Numbered from the stretch's first letter, positions 9,541 through 19,535 are shown. The stretch is DNA of 19,709 bases from Pigoraptor vietnamica (GCA_943704525.1 CALSCQ010003142.1:1-19709), one strand, 5' to 3'. Translations and numbers: made by a program. The notes: generated from the letters alone by a model not told the origin.

Positions 9541-10025
9541 CTATCGGAATACACAGTTGTTTAGACCTTATAACAGCAGTATTGACACTGCTGTCAAGCC
9601 AGCTACGGACCCAGGGGGCGCGTGCAGTGTCCGAAGTGCCACGCGGAGAACGTGGCGACATTTCACCCGGGCGACTCTACCAGTTTTGCATGGGCATGTC
9701 ACTTTGTACTCTCGCACTTCTCCGTCCACACAATGCGAATAATGAGAGGAAGTAAGGGCAACGCCTCCACGAAAAGTATGCGCAGAACGCGCACCGGCCA
9801 CTGCTTGAAATTCTCGCCGAAATCTCGGCAAGTAGCAAAGTGGAACCGCGCATTCCACAAGAACGCGACTCATTCAAACACGAGTAAATCAGACGGTCTG
9901 TTTGCGCAGTCGACTGCTCTCGCGCAAGTGTGTGCGCGCGGCCCTCGGAGAACTGCATGCGTCTCGCGTTGAAACTCACCACATTAATGGTGCGTGTCGG
10001 CTGAGCGGCGCTGCTCCGTCTGGCG
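9541..10025. promoter_or_regulatory. Divergent intergenic region with an inverted repeat
   Basis: This 485-bp region lies between two divergent genes, the membrane protein (-) and the coiled-coil protein (+), and probably contains both promoters. Just 33 bp from the minus-strand ATG there is a perfect 8-bp inverted repeat, ACAGCAGT at 9573-9580 and ACTGCTGT at 9587-9594, with a 6-nt spacer. It may be a hairpin in the 5' leader, a protein-binding palindrome, or chance. No TATA box is obvious. Confidence 0.45.
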
Positions 10026-10541
10026 ATGGAGAGCAGCTCGGGCTGGTCGTTTGGCGGGCGGAAGAAAGGGTCGACTGCTGCTGCGCGCCTCGCCGTGCCC
10101 GCGAGCGGCACGACGCACGCGGATGCGCAGGATGCAATTGACGAGGCGGAGAAGCTGCTTCGCGGATGGCTGGAGGACAAGAATGAGTTTGACATTGCAA
10201 TCAAATACACGGATGGGAGCACGGATGGCTCGCTTGCGACGGCCGCCGCCGCTGCGCCCGTGCGGCGTCCGAAGGAGGCCGTGCCCGAGCTCGACTACGA
10301 CACGAAGCGACTCATACGTAAGATGATCCGCGAGGCGCCGACGGTCTCTGCGAAGGATCTTGACACGGGTATGGGTGCTGTGGTGTACGACCCCCTCACG
10401 GCGATGGACTTGCGGCATCAGATGGTGCGCGAGAAGAAGGCGGCGCGGGAGAGGGAGAGGGAGCGGCAGCAGAGGGATCGCATCGTGGAGCAGGAAGTCA
10501 AGAAGACGCTTGAGAAGGTGCGTGTGTGCGCGTGTGTGTCA

Positions 10542-10579
<38 letters not shown>

Positions 10580-13376
10580 ATGTGTATGTGCGTATGTGTG
10601 TGTATGTGTGTATGTGTGTATGTGTGTGTATGTGGGGCGTGTGGGTGTTGGATCTGTGTCGTTAAGTTCGTGTCGCGATTTTCTGACGACTTCCATTATT
10701 ATTATGTTCGATGCAGGAAATTGCGGAGAAGCGCCGCCAACAAGACCTCGCAGACCGCGCAGAAGAGGCTCGCATTCGTGCCGAGATGGCCGCCGCGCGA
10801 CGACAACTGGATGAAGAGCGCGCGCGAAGGAGGAAGGAGCTCGAGGCCTCAGGAGTGCTGGCGCCCGCGTCGTCACGTGGTTCGGCAAAGTCGTACAAGC
10901 CAACCGCGTCCTCGCAGCGGCACGAAGCGGCCGTGGCGAGTGCGGTGGCGAAGGCACGCGCCGAAGGGGAGCCCACAGGGGACGCGCCCGCGCCGTCCCA
11001 CGTGACCGCGCACCATGAAGAGAAGCCGGGATCCAAACGCGCGGCTGCGGAGGGTGCGGAGGCCGGCGGCGCCGAGGGTAGTGCGGGGAGTCGGGTCGGT
11101 GCGATGCAGCGGCGTGCGGCCGATCTCGCTGCCGAGAAATTAAGGCAGGCGCGGCGTGACGCGACGCGGGCCGAGCTGTCGCGCCAACTGCAGATTGCGA
11201 GTGAGGCGGAGGCGGCGGACGAGCTCAAGCTGAAGCGACGGTGCTTTGCGTCCTGGCGCGGCATTGTGCTGGAGAAGGCCGCGCGCGTGCGACGCTTTCG
11301 TGCTCTGTGGGACTGCCGCCGCCTTCTGCGCGTTTGGAGCGCGTGGGTGTCGCTTGCTAGGGAGGGCGCGTTGCAGAGGGACGCCGAGCGCGCAGTGCAC
11401 GTCGTGGCAGAAACGCGCAGGAAAGAGCGCGCCGCCGATGAGTTTGTGAGGCGCAAGGTGTTGCTGCGTGCATTTCTCGTGTGGCGCTCGCACGTCCGTG
11501 CCGAAAAGGACCGTCGGAGAGAGGCGGAGGCGGAGGCTCTCAAGCGCGCTAAAATGCAGCAGCTCCTCGCGGCGGCGCGGGAAGGGCGTATCGAAGCCCC
11601 GGTGGTTGCACATGACGCACCGGCACCTGAGCGCGATGTGAGGAGCCACGCCGGGGCACAGCGCTGGCCTGCTGCGACAGGTACAATTGCCCCGAGTGCG
11701 GGGGTGCGCAAGAAGACAACCGCAGTAACAGCAACGCCGGTGGACGAAGCGGCCGAGGAAGCACGACGTGCCGAGCGCGTGAAGCTGCGGAGCGAGGTGG
11801 AGAGGGAGGAGCGCAAGCAGAGGGTGGAGGCGCTGTTTGCGGCTGCGCGGGAGGGGAAGGTGTCGAAGATGCCAACGGTGCCGGTCGATCTCAAGGGTAG
11901 GGAACATACGCTTGATGAGACTCTGTTGTTATTCGCAGTGGTTTTTGTGTGTGTGTGTGTGTGTATGTGCATGGATGTGTTTGATTTTTTGAAGAATTCG
12001 AGGGAAAACGATGAAAGGTCATCTCTCGTGCTAGTAACAGGGACGCTGACTTGTTACGCGCGGGTGTCGCAGGTATGGACGAACGTGCGCGGATCGCCAA
12101 GCAGAAGAAGGAAGAGAAGGAGCAGCGGCAGCGCGAGAAGGAGGCGGACAAAATGGTGCGCGGTTTACCTTGTGTGCAGACGTACGCGTCCATGTAATCT
12201 AAAGTATCACGCACGCACATACATTGTCGCTAATTGAGTGTTGGGTGTCGTGCAGAGAATTCTCAAGGAGCTTGAGGCGCAAAAGGAGGCTGAAATCCAG
12301 GCGGAGAAGGAGGCCGAGCTGCAGCGCAAGCGTGAGGAGAAGCGTCAGGCCGCGGAGGTGCGTTACGTCATGCACCTGCACGCACACGCACTCATACATA
12401 TACACACAAGCACGCTCACAAGCACAGTCACAATCACTCATCTCACATATTCTTCGACGCTGTTGCTGACTGCGTTCTTCACACGACAGCGGGAGAAGGA
12501 GCGTCAAGCGCGGCTGGCAGAGGCAGCGCGGCTCAATGCAATGGCCGACGCTCACTACCGGCGCGCGCAATTGCGATACCGCGGACTTGAACCGTGGATC
12601 AAGATGGTGGAGAAGGCGCGCGCTGATAACCTCAAGGCATACAATCACAACCGGTGCGTGGCACGTGCGACAGCTGTTTGTGGGCAGCTTCGGAGTCGTG
12701 TGTCGTATGTCGTTGCTACGCACTCGGATCTTTCCTTAGCGTGTCTCGTACATTGTGTTCTGCAGTAAGCGCGCGCTTCGCAACGCCATCCGCGCGTGGG
12801 CGGCCGAAGCAAAGCGCCCTCGTCTTGAGATGGAGGCCAAGGCAGATGCGTTCAGGCGAAGGAAACTCATGTTGCCGGCGTATGGCGCGTGGAAGAAGGT
12901 GTGTGCGTGCTTGCGCGTGCGCAGCTATGGGGTTGGGTTTCGTCGTTTGCAGATGCTCACATTCGCGTTTCGGCAGTTTGTCGCCAACGAGCATCGGCGG
13001 CTGACGCGGCTGGACCGCGTGGCCCATCTGCACTACCTGCGGCGCTTCTTTGGTGCGTGGTGGGGCATCACTCGCAAGCGGCTGGATGCAGAGAAGGAGT
13101 GGTCGCGGTCGCGAGAGCGTGTCGCCGACGACTTTTTCGCAAGGTGGGAACTGGTTGCGCTGCTTGCCCGAGCAGTAATGGCTGGCAGAAGCATGTCACC
13201 CTAATTCACTTATCTTTGTTGCTTTTCCCAGGCGCCTGAAGCTCAAGGCGCTGCGAGCGTGGCACGTGATCACACCGGTCGCGCGGGAGGACCGCATCAA
13301 GGAGGAGCGCAAGAGTCGCTTCCGCTCTCGCGTCGCCGCGTGGCTGCCGGACTATGAGCCACCGGCCAACGAATGA
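10026..13376 (+). CDS. Coiled-coil protein with SFI1-like Trp repeats, CCDC191-like
   Basis: Eight exons: 10026-10517, 10717-11896, 12073-12155, 12256-12357, 12490-12653, 12766-12898, 12977-13143 and 13232-13376, giving 821 aa with phases closing. The start is the first ATG of the open frame. Residues 1-130 are mixed. From ~140 to 215 and ~555-650 are long charged coiled coils (REREREQQRDR-like, [27 protein letters not shown]). Between and after them are repeated helix motifs ending in Trp: [27 protein letters not shown] (within ~333-425), then [34 protein letters not shown] (~680-790). These resemble SFI1-type centrin-binding repeats, and the architecture resembles CCDC191 of ciliated cells. 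A centriole/basal-body or cytoskeletal role is inferred. The intron before exon 7 has two in-phase acceptors: 12976 (used here, 78-nt intron) or 12952, which adds eight residues. Intron 1 is a GT microsatellite. Confidence 0.85.
10518..10634. repeat. GT/TGTA microsatellite in intron 1 of the coiled-coil gene
   Basis: The donor GTGCGT runs directly into an imperfect GT and TGTATG tract covering over half of the 199-nt intron (10518-10716). Length variation here would change intron length only. Confidence 0.9.
11945..11968. repeat. Short GT repeat in intron 2 of the coiled-coil gene
   Basis: A short run of GT dinucleotides ending in GTATGTG inside the 176-nt intron 11897-12072. It is the third GT-rich tract found on the sense strand of an intron in this window. 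Confidence 0.8.
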
Positions 13377-14807
13377 GCGCTCAAATGCGCTTGTCGCCGA
13401 GACTGAGCATGCGGCGAGGGCGCAATGGATTTCTAATACCGTTCCACCCCATTTGCGCAGCGGCAATGGATGCCGGTGGCGAAGGGGAAGGTGTTTGGCA
13501 TAATGAACCCGTCCTTGTATCGTGCCGTGGTCGGCAGCACTAACCGTGAAGGACTCACCAACGATACTGCAACTTGATACCTCATCATGTTAACCCTACC
13601 ATGTATGGGCAATACCTCTGTCCAGACAGACCTAAGTAGTCAAATGTATTTTTAGAATTCTGTTCATATGGGCTATTCATAGGGTTTGGGGGCTATCACT
13701 ATGCCTTTTGTACCAACGTTCCAGATAAAAATAGCTGCTGCTAGCCGGCAGCTTCAGCCATTGAGTGCACTGGCCACCGACTCCGGCGCAATCGAGGTTG
13801 CCGCATTTGGTCTGTTGGGCAGAGGACAGCCGGGGAGACCCCACGCACGTCTCTCACTGACGGCGAGTGTCACGTGTTGTCAACGATAGTCCCGTGGATT
13901 GCCTTCATAAACCCCGGCCAGGGCGACTGAATCGGCAGTCTGAGTTCCAAGCCAACACACAGTCGCAGTGACTCAAGTACCGACACGGTGAACCGACATA
14001 CGCTGCAATCCGACTGTCGTTCACCCCGCTAGCTTCGACAACCTCTCGGCCACACAATCAGAATGATGGCGCAAACAAACACGGGCAAGCCGTCGATCGG
14101 CGACATTGCGGTGCTCCTCATCGCCAAGAGACGCATCGCCGCAACTCGGCAGCACGAGCCAAACGCATGCGCGGAAGACCACCGCAAGCCGGGCGCATTT
14201 AGGTGCGCAGTGATGACGTTCCTTCTCGCGCTCATCGCCGTTGCGTTCGCCGTTGTCGTCGGCATTGGGATCGGCGTGGGCATTGAAACCGTCGCATTCC
14301 AGCCGCGGCCCCTCTAAGCCCCGCGGCTGGCCACCATTCGTGCGTGACCGGGAGACACCCAACATCCCCTCAAGAGCAAGACGCCGCCACAACGTACCCA
14401 TTCGCTTGGTGTTTGCGAAGCAAGAAAGGGCGACTGCGAGACCATAACCGCTTCAAGAATGCAGCAGGGCATTCGCATCGAGCGTCCTCGCGCTTGACGA
14501 GTTCGCCTGCGTGCTGGATGTGAACGAAGGGCTCAAGAGATACACCTTCAGATTTAATAATGAAAGTATTGGTGCTACCAAACGCACTAAGCATCGCGGC
14601 GAATGCATTGCCACCATGTTACATCAACGGCCATCAATTCACAATTCGCGGCGTTCAGAGAATAAGGACGAGAGAGTAAGAGAATGCGAACAACGAGAGA
14701 GTAAGAGAGTAGAGAGAGGGATAACAGAGGAACGAGAAGTGTCCGCGTAAAGTGTGTAGGAGGGAGAGAGTGACGGAGAGAGAATGAAGAGATGCAACAA
14801 AACGTTC
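13377..14807. other. Largest gene-poor stretch of the central region
   Basis: 1431 bp between the coiled-coil gene (+) and the sugar-nucleotide transporter (-), whose 3' ends converge. 13500-13740 is AT-richer than its surroundings and looks non-coding. 14640-14790 is purine-rich (GAGAGA-like) and probably the transporter's 3' flank. One small ORF at 14063-14317 is listed separately. No tRNA, rRNA, transposase or terminal repeats were recognised. Confidence 0.6.
14063..14317 (+). CDS. Possible small single-pass membrane protein (84 aa)
   Basis: An open frame from ATGATG with a polar N-terminal half (~50 aa) followed by one strong hydrophobic segment, FLLALIAVAFAVVVGIGIGV (~residues 53-74), rich in spaced glycines, and a short tail ending PRPL. 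The hydrophobic run is what makes it notable. Against it, there is no recognised homologue, and both strands are open here: an antisense frame also yields a weakly hydrophobic peptide. It could instead be an exon of a larger unplaced gene, or chance. Confidence 0.28.
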   Translation: MMAQTNTGKPSIGDIAVLLIAKRRIAATRQHEPNACAEDHRKPGAFRCAVMTFLLALIAVAFAVVVGIGIGVGIETVAFQPRPL

Positions 14808-15824
14808 CTATCGCGACAGTTGCTGCGGCGCCGAGCCCGCCGGCTGCGTGACCGGCAGCGCCGCGGGGGGCGGCTTCTTCGCCTGCATCATCTCGACGTA
14901 CGTGACGCGCGAGTACAGCAGGCTCCCGAAAATGCTCAAGTTCAGGCCCGCAAAGTTGACGAGGGAGAAGACGTAGTCGCCGCCGAGGAACATGCCGACG
15001 TACGTCGTGAGCACGTTCTTGAGGCATCCGACGACCGTCGTCGTGAGCGCAGAGTTGACCTTGGTGCAGAGGAACGTGCTGAACTGCAGCACGCAGCCCA
15101 TAACAGCCGCGAACGAAAACTGGATGAGAAACGCGGGCGACGACCACTGGTCGTAATCGTACGCGAGGCGGAACTGCTCGGGCTCAAAGACGTAGATGTG
15201 GACGAGCATGATCGGGATCGAGAAGAGGCTGTTGTAGAACATGAGGCCGCTCGTGCCGAGATCCTTCGTGTCGAGCTTCTTCTTCATAACGACGCCGTTC
15301 AGCGCGGTAAAGACGTTGTTGAGCATAATGTAAAAGTAGCCCGCAAGGTTGAACGTGAGGTCCTCCGAAGCAGCGACAAACGCGCCGATGATCATGACGG
15401 CGACGGACAGCTTGACGCCGGCGGACGACGGGCGCTTCAGAATCCACGCCTCGCCGACCATAGTGAGGAAGATGCTAAAGCGGCGAAGCGCAGAGAACAT
15501 CGGCAGGTTGATTTTCTTGGTCGCGCCGAGCCCGCTCACGGCGTTGGCGTAAAAGATGAGGGGAAGGGGGAAGACCTTGTGGACGACGGCCATGCTGAGG
15601 CCCGGATAGTCGATGTAGCGCATGCGCTTGAGTATTTCGAGGATGACGACCGTCGCGACAAACTGGCTGAGCGCGACGATTTGAAACGAGGGAAATCCGT
15701 ACGTCGTGAGCACGATCTTGTTCACGAACGTGATGAAGAGCGAGGCGCCCGCGTAGAGCAGCGCCGCAAACCCGCGCAGACTGCCCGAAGGCTGGTCGAG
15801 CGAGTGCGCATCGAGGAACGCCAT
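14808..15824 (-). CDS. Nucleotide-sugar transporter, SLC35D type (drug/metabolite transporter superfamily)
   Basis: Intronless, 338 aa, about ten membrane segments. The ATG at 15824 is the first in a good context and gives the family's usual short cytosolic N-terminus (~18 aa). Hallmarks in order: ITFVNKIVLTTYGFPSF (31-47); ATKKINLPMFSALRRFSI (101-118); MIIGAFVAASEDLTFNLAGY (144-163); LNGVVMKKKLDTKDLGTSGL (175-194); NSALTTTVVGCLKNVLTTYV (257-276); GMFLGGDYVFS (277-287); GSLLYSRVTY (300-309). The KK(I/L)NLPMF..LRRFSI and NSALTTT(I/V)VGC.KN blocks are typical of SLC35D-type carriers, which exchange cytosolic UDP- or GDP-sugars for nucleoside monophosphates across Golgi or ER membranes. The substrate cannot be read from sequence. 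The C-terminal tail is short, Pro/Ala-rich and polar. It would supply glycosylation of secretory proteins. Confidence 0.94.
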   Translation of the reverse strand: MAFLDAHSLDQPSGSLRGFAALLYAGASLFITFVNKIVLTTYGFPSFQIVALSQFVATVVILEILKRMRYIDYPGLSMAVVHKVFPLPLIFYANAVSGLGATKKINLPMFSALRRFSIFLTMVGEAWILKRPSSAGVKLSVAVMIIGAFVAASEDLTFNLAGYFYIMLNNVFTALNGVVMKKKLDTKDLGTSGLMFYNSLFSIPIMLVHIYVFEPEQFRLAYDYDQWSSPAFLIQFSFAAVMGCVLQFSTFLCTKVNSALTTTVVGCLKNVLTTYVGMFLGGDYVFSLVNFAGLNLSIFGSLLYSRVTYVEMMQAKKPPPAALPVTQPAGSAPQQLSR

Positions 15825-16265
15825 TCTTGCGGTGTGTGCGGAATCGCGAGGTGCGTGGGATGCAGGGTCGTGGCGTCGTGAGCGCACACGTGTCGCACGC
15901 GTCACCGCCACAAAAAAAAAATGCTCCGCCTCTCGTTTCGCCACGAACTGTAGCGAGAACGAGGACCGCAACAACAGTGGGCGCAAGGGAGGGACTGATT
16001 TTTTCGGGGGTTTGTCTTTCTCGTGATTCGAAAAATACGAAAAAAGAAGAAATCGCAAGCCCTCGATCCGAGGTATTATTGATGGGAGTCTGGACAACGT
16101 GGCATTTACTCGGTTGCGGTAAGCCGGCAATTCGCACGCACGCTGCCGCAACGCGCAACGCAACGCACACGCCGCACAAAACAAAACAAGAGAGCAGCAA
16201 AATTGAATTCCAAGCCAACAAAGACAAAGGGGAAAAGACGACCAAGAAACGGCGAAAGAAGTAGT
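15825..16265. other. Intergenic: promoter/5' UTR of the transporter and 3' UTR of the FAD enzyme
   Basis: 441 bp between two minus-strand genes. It contains an A10 run near 15911-15920 and A-rich patches at 16029-16045 and 16200-16260. The frame upstream of the transporter stays open for 360 nt, but I see no signal sequence or domain in it and treat it as untranslated. Confidence 0.55.
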
Positions 16266-18027
16266 TCAGCGCAATCGCACTGTCAAATACCATGCCGCAC
16301 ACGCCCCTATCAAAACGTAAGGCGCTGCGCGTGACACAACAGAGCCGCTCGCTTCGAGGAGACCGTCGTGCTGGCGCGTTCCCGCCTTCCACGGCCGCTT
16401 CGCCGGAGCGATTGCCTCGGCCACGGCGAGCCCACTGCGGACGGCGTTCTCGAGGAGGGGGATGCCCGGCAGAGAGTAGGCACCGCAGAACCATATGTTG
16501 TTGTGGCCCTGCACGCTCGCAAGCCGGCGCAGTCGCTCGCGGGTTTCAAGCGTGACAATGGGGCGGTCAAAGTACGACTTGGCCTGCAAATTCAGCGAGT
16601 CGTACGTGTCAGACGTCGATTGCGTTCGATGTTTAGAGGGAGAAGGGCGTAACAACAACGTTACCCACAATGGTCAACTTATCCTCCGGCTCGATCAGCG
16701 GGTTCCACGTCTGGAACAGGTCCGCAGCGCCCACGTCGTTCTCCGTCTGGATCCGATTCTGCCACGCCGTGCAGCTGCCCTCGCCGCGCGCGACGTTGAC
16801 AAACACGTTGCACGGCGACCAGTCCTTCCGCCGCGCCGGCATCAGGCGGGGATCCCTATGAAGTACCACGGCAGAGCTCTCGTGACGAATAGCACCGATC
16901 GACGCGACGTGTTCGGGGAGGGGGTCTCGCAGAATGGAGAACGCATGGTTGGCCTGCGTCGCAATCACGACGTGATCGAACCGTTCGACGACACCCTCGG
17001 CCGTCTTTACGCACACGGACGTGCGATCGCCGTCCACAACCTCCGACCACACTTTGTCGATGACGGCGTTGCACCGCTTGCTCGTCGCGTGCTTGGAGAG
17101 AAGCGCAACGATTTCGGTGGTGCCGCCAGTCGCGCGCCGACAGCCCTCGCCGCGTAGCGTGAGGCACAGCATAAACTCGACAATGTCCTCGGCGGGGTAG
17201 TTGAGGATGCTCTCGAACGAGCACGTGCAGATGACTGCGAGGCACAAAAAATGTGAGACGCAGGCGTCCACAGAGCAAGTTCCCCCTCCTACTTTCAACG
17301 CGTACTGCCCATCACACACTTCACGTTGTAAGCAGCCCAAAGCGCAGTCGGGACATTTTCCACACTCCCCTCACATTGACTACCCCAATAGCGTACCAGC
17401 GGAGCCCCGTCATTATCACGCAGAACACTCACTTGTGAGCATCGGTACAAGGAACTTCTGCACGAAATCCAAGCCGAAACCGTGTCGCTTCAGAAAGTCG
17501 CCCAGCGTGACGTTCGCGAGCTCTCCCTTTCGGAATGCGTCTTGCGCGAGCCTCCGAAACCGGAAGAGATCCCGCACCATCCGCACGTACGACAGCGACA
17601 GCGCCTCCCAGCCAAACACGTACGGGATCGTGTACTGTCCCACGAGGAGATTCGAGTACCGAAAGTGCGGTGCGGATGCGCCGAGCATCTGATACGCAGT
17701 GGAGGCGTCCGCCGTGTGGAAGCGCACACCGACCGTCTCGTACAGCGAGATGAGTTCCGTGTAATAGCTCGTGACAAACACGCGCGCGGGAATGTCCACG
17801 ACCACCTCCGTGCCTGCATGCGGGTCGACGGGGACGGGAACCGAGTGCGCCCCCAGCCCCAGCGTGCCGAACTTTTCAAAGATGTGCACCTCGACATTGC
17901 GATTTTGCGATAGCATCCACGCCGCGCTGAGTCCCGCCATGCCACTCCCGATCACGGCGACCCGCATCGTGCCCTCGTTCGAAGGCGCAGTCGCGCGCGC
18001 ACGATTGTGGTCCGTGTTCGGTGCCAT
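16266..18027 (-). CDS. FAD-dependent oxidoreductase (flavin amine-oxidase-like, COG2907 type) with hydrophobic tail
   Basis: Three exons on the minus strand: 18027-17433, 17234-16669 and 16583-16266, giving 492 aa. Donors are GTGAGT and GTGGGT and phases agree. Residues 22-34 hold the dinucleotide-binding fold, VAVIGSGMAGLSAA (GxGxxG), followed by the ribose-binding acid in VHIFEKFGTLGLG. The middle includes RATGGTTEIV and FDHVVIATQANHA, the second FAD-contact region. The C-terminal part has NNIWFCGAYSLPGIPLLENAVRSGLAVAEAI, the usual FAD-pyrophosphate motif that closes these enzymes. Overall order and length match predicted NAD/FAD-binding proteins of COG2907, often found with cyclopropane-fatty-acid synthase in bacteria; the substrate is unknown. 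The last ~20 residues (APYVLIGACAAWYLTVRLR) look like a short tail anchor. M21 is an alternative start, nearer the bacterial N-terminus. Confidence 0.9.
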
Positions 18028-19535
18028 TCTTGTAGAATACTTAGAGCGTCACCGGCATGAGATGCGGAAAAACTCGGTCGTTCCCGCCAAAACGCGGCAA
18101 CTCACGGAGACAGAGTTCTCCGAGCACACAGACAGAATAAGAGTCCAAAGACCGTCTGCGGACGTCAGTTTCTCCGCAAGGCGAGTTCGAATAGGTACTA
18201 TAAGGTACAAACGGAACTTGGAGGAGAACTTCCGCACTGCACGTGCCAAGGTGACGCATCGACCAGTTGGGGCAGTGAGAAAAATGGAGCGTACTCTTTT
18301 GAATTGAATGAGGCTCAAAATGCTCAAGATTGCCCAAAATCTCAAATTAAAGGGTGTGTCGAACTCTTCCGCGGAAGGCAAATTGGAAAATATGCGGAAA
18401 ATGTGCCAAAAACGCCACCATCTTTCAAATTCCACCCGTGCAGTTACACACTTGTTACGCACAGTCCCATAAGGCTGCGTGCGCGCACCCATGCACAGCC
18501 GCGCATCCCCCCTCGCTATCCCTCTTTTCTCTTCAGAGCCTTAAACTAATGAGTAAGGAAAATAACGGATCCGAGTGACGTCGGATCACTCGTCATCTTC
18601 GATGTACGAAATGTATTTCTGGAGGGCCCACAGGACGCCGGGAGTACCTGCGGCGTTTGCCTACTTTGCGGCGCAGCGGGGAAACCGAGCGGCCTCCGAG
18701 GTGCTCTTGCTTGCCAAAAAGTGACGTCTGCGGACGAGCATCTTTTTTTGTAGTAGACAAAGAAAACTTACTGTGGTTCGCTTGTCCGTATCTGCAGTGA
18801 CAGCACTGTTGATGCGCGTGAATTCGCCGGCGCCGTCGACGGGTCCGACGGTCAACTGCGGGCTCGGAACTCAGCTGAGCCGCGGCGGCCCCGATCAGGC
18901 GGTACCGTGACTGTATGCGGCGTCGCTCAAAAAGTATAAATGCAGCATGGGGTGCAGTATAGGCGCGCCCAGCACGGGCTCAGAAGACTACGGGCCCGGC
19001 CCCGTGGTGTTGCCCGGAGCAATCCGGCCGGCAGCCACGGCACCGCCGACTGATGGCGGTATTCAGCTACGCCACATACTAACAGTGTGAATACTGAACG
19101 GCAGAACACTTTGGTTGCTTGCAAGCGCGCTTCGTTTACTTGCGCTAAGCACTGGAAGTCTTATCGGCGTGCAGTGCGTTTTGCAGATGTCGTCGTATGC
19201 GTTCGCGAGCGTACCGGTGAGCATGTACGCCTTCCCGTTCGGTCGCCCGCCGGGAGGACCGCCACCTACTTGCAAGTGCTCAACACTGGGCCGGTCGTCG
19301 CGGGCGCGTGCTTCACGAGTTCGACGTTTGGTTGCAATTCCCTCATGGTGCTTGCGAGCGGCTTCCTCTTTCCCTCCGCATCATCGCACTCATTTGCGCT
19401 TGCCCGGACAACGACACGTGAGTAAGAGACGAAAGCTAGGAAGAAGCACTGACACATGTGCAGGTGCGAGTGTGTGCACGAATAGCCGCATGCGTGCCCA
19501 GGCCGCGCACAGGTGTAAGCGCCATCACGCACACG
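18028..19535. other. Stretch without a confident gene
   Basis: About 1.5 kb downstream of the window's last clear gene start. 18300-18440 is AT-richer. Hints of coding exist but could not be assembled: a 62-nt piece on the minus strand (18647-18586) that would end a protein in YIEDDE after a CAG acceptor; a GTAAGT donor at 18771 (minus); and a plus-strand frame with a GTGAGT donor at 19418 and CAG acceptor at 19463. No transposon signature was seen. Confidence 0.5.

Noticed and set aside
10662-11972. 436-codon open frame on the minus strand
   Set aside because: It is antisense to the coiled-coil gene's exon 2; the Ser/Ala/Arg-rich translation comes from the Glu/Ala/Arg-rich sense strand.
13588-13690. 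Telomere-like words AACCCTA and TAGGGTTT facing each other
   Set aside because: Each occurs once, with no tandem array; too short to call a telomeric remnant or terminal inverted repeats of a mobile element.
14784-15881. 365-codon open frame on the plus strand
   Set aside because: It is antisense to the SLC35D-type transporter, whose family motifs are unambiguous.
15825-16184. N-terminal extension of the transporter frame
   Set aside because: The extension has no targeting signal or domain and contains A-rich, UTR-like sequence; the ATG at 15824 gives the normal family length.
18049-18492. 147-codon open frame on the minus strand upstream of the FAD enzyme
   Set aside because: It is hydrophobic and fairly long, but has no motif, lies in AT-richer sequence immediately upstream of a gene start, and is overlapped by open frames on the other strand; more likely chance.
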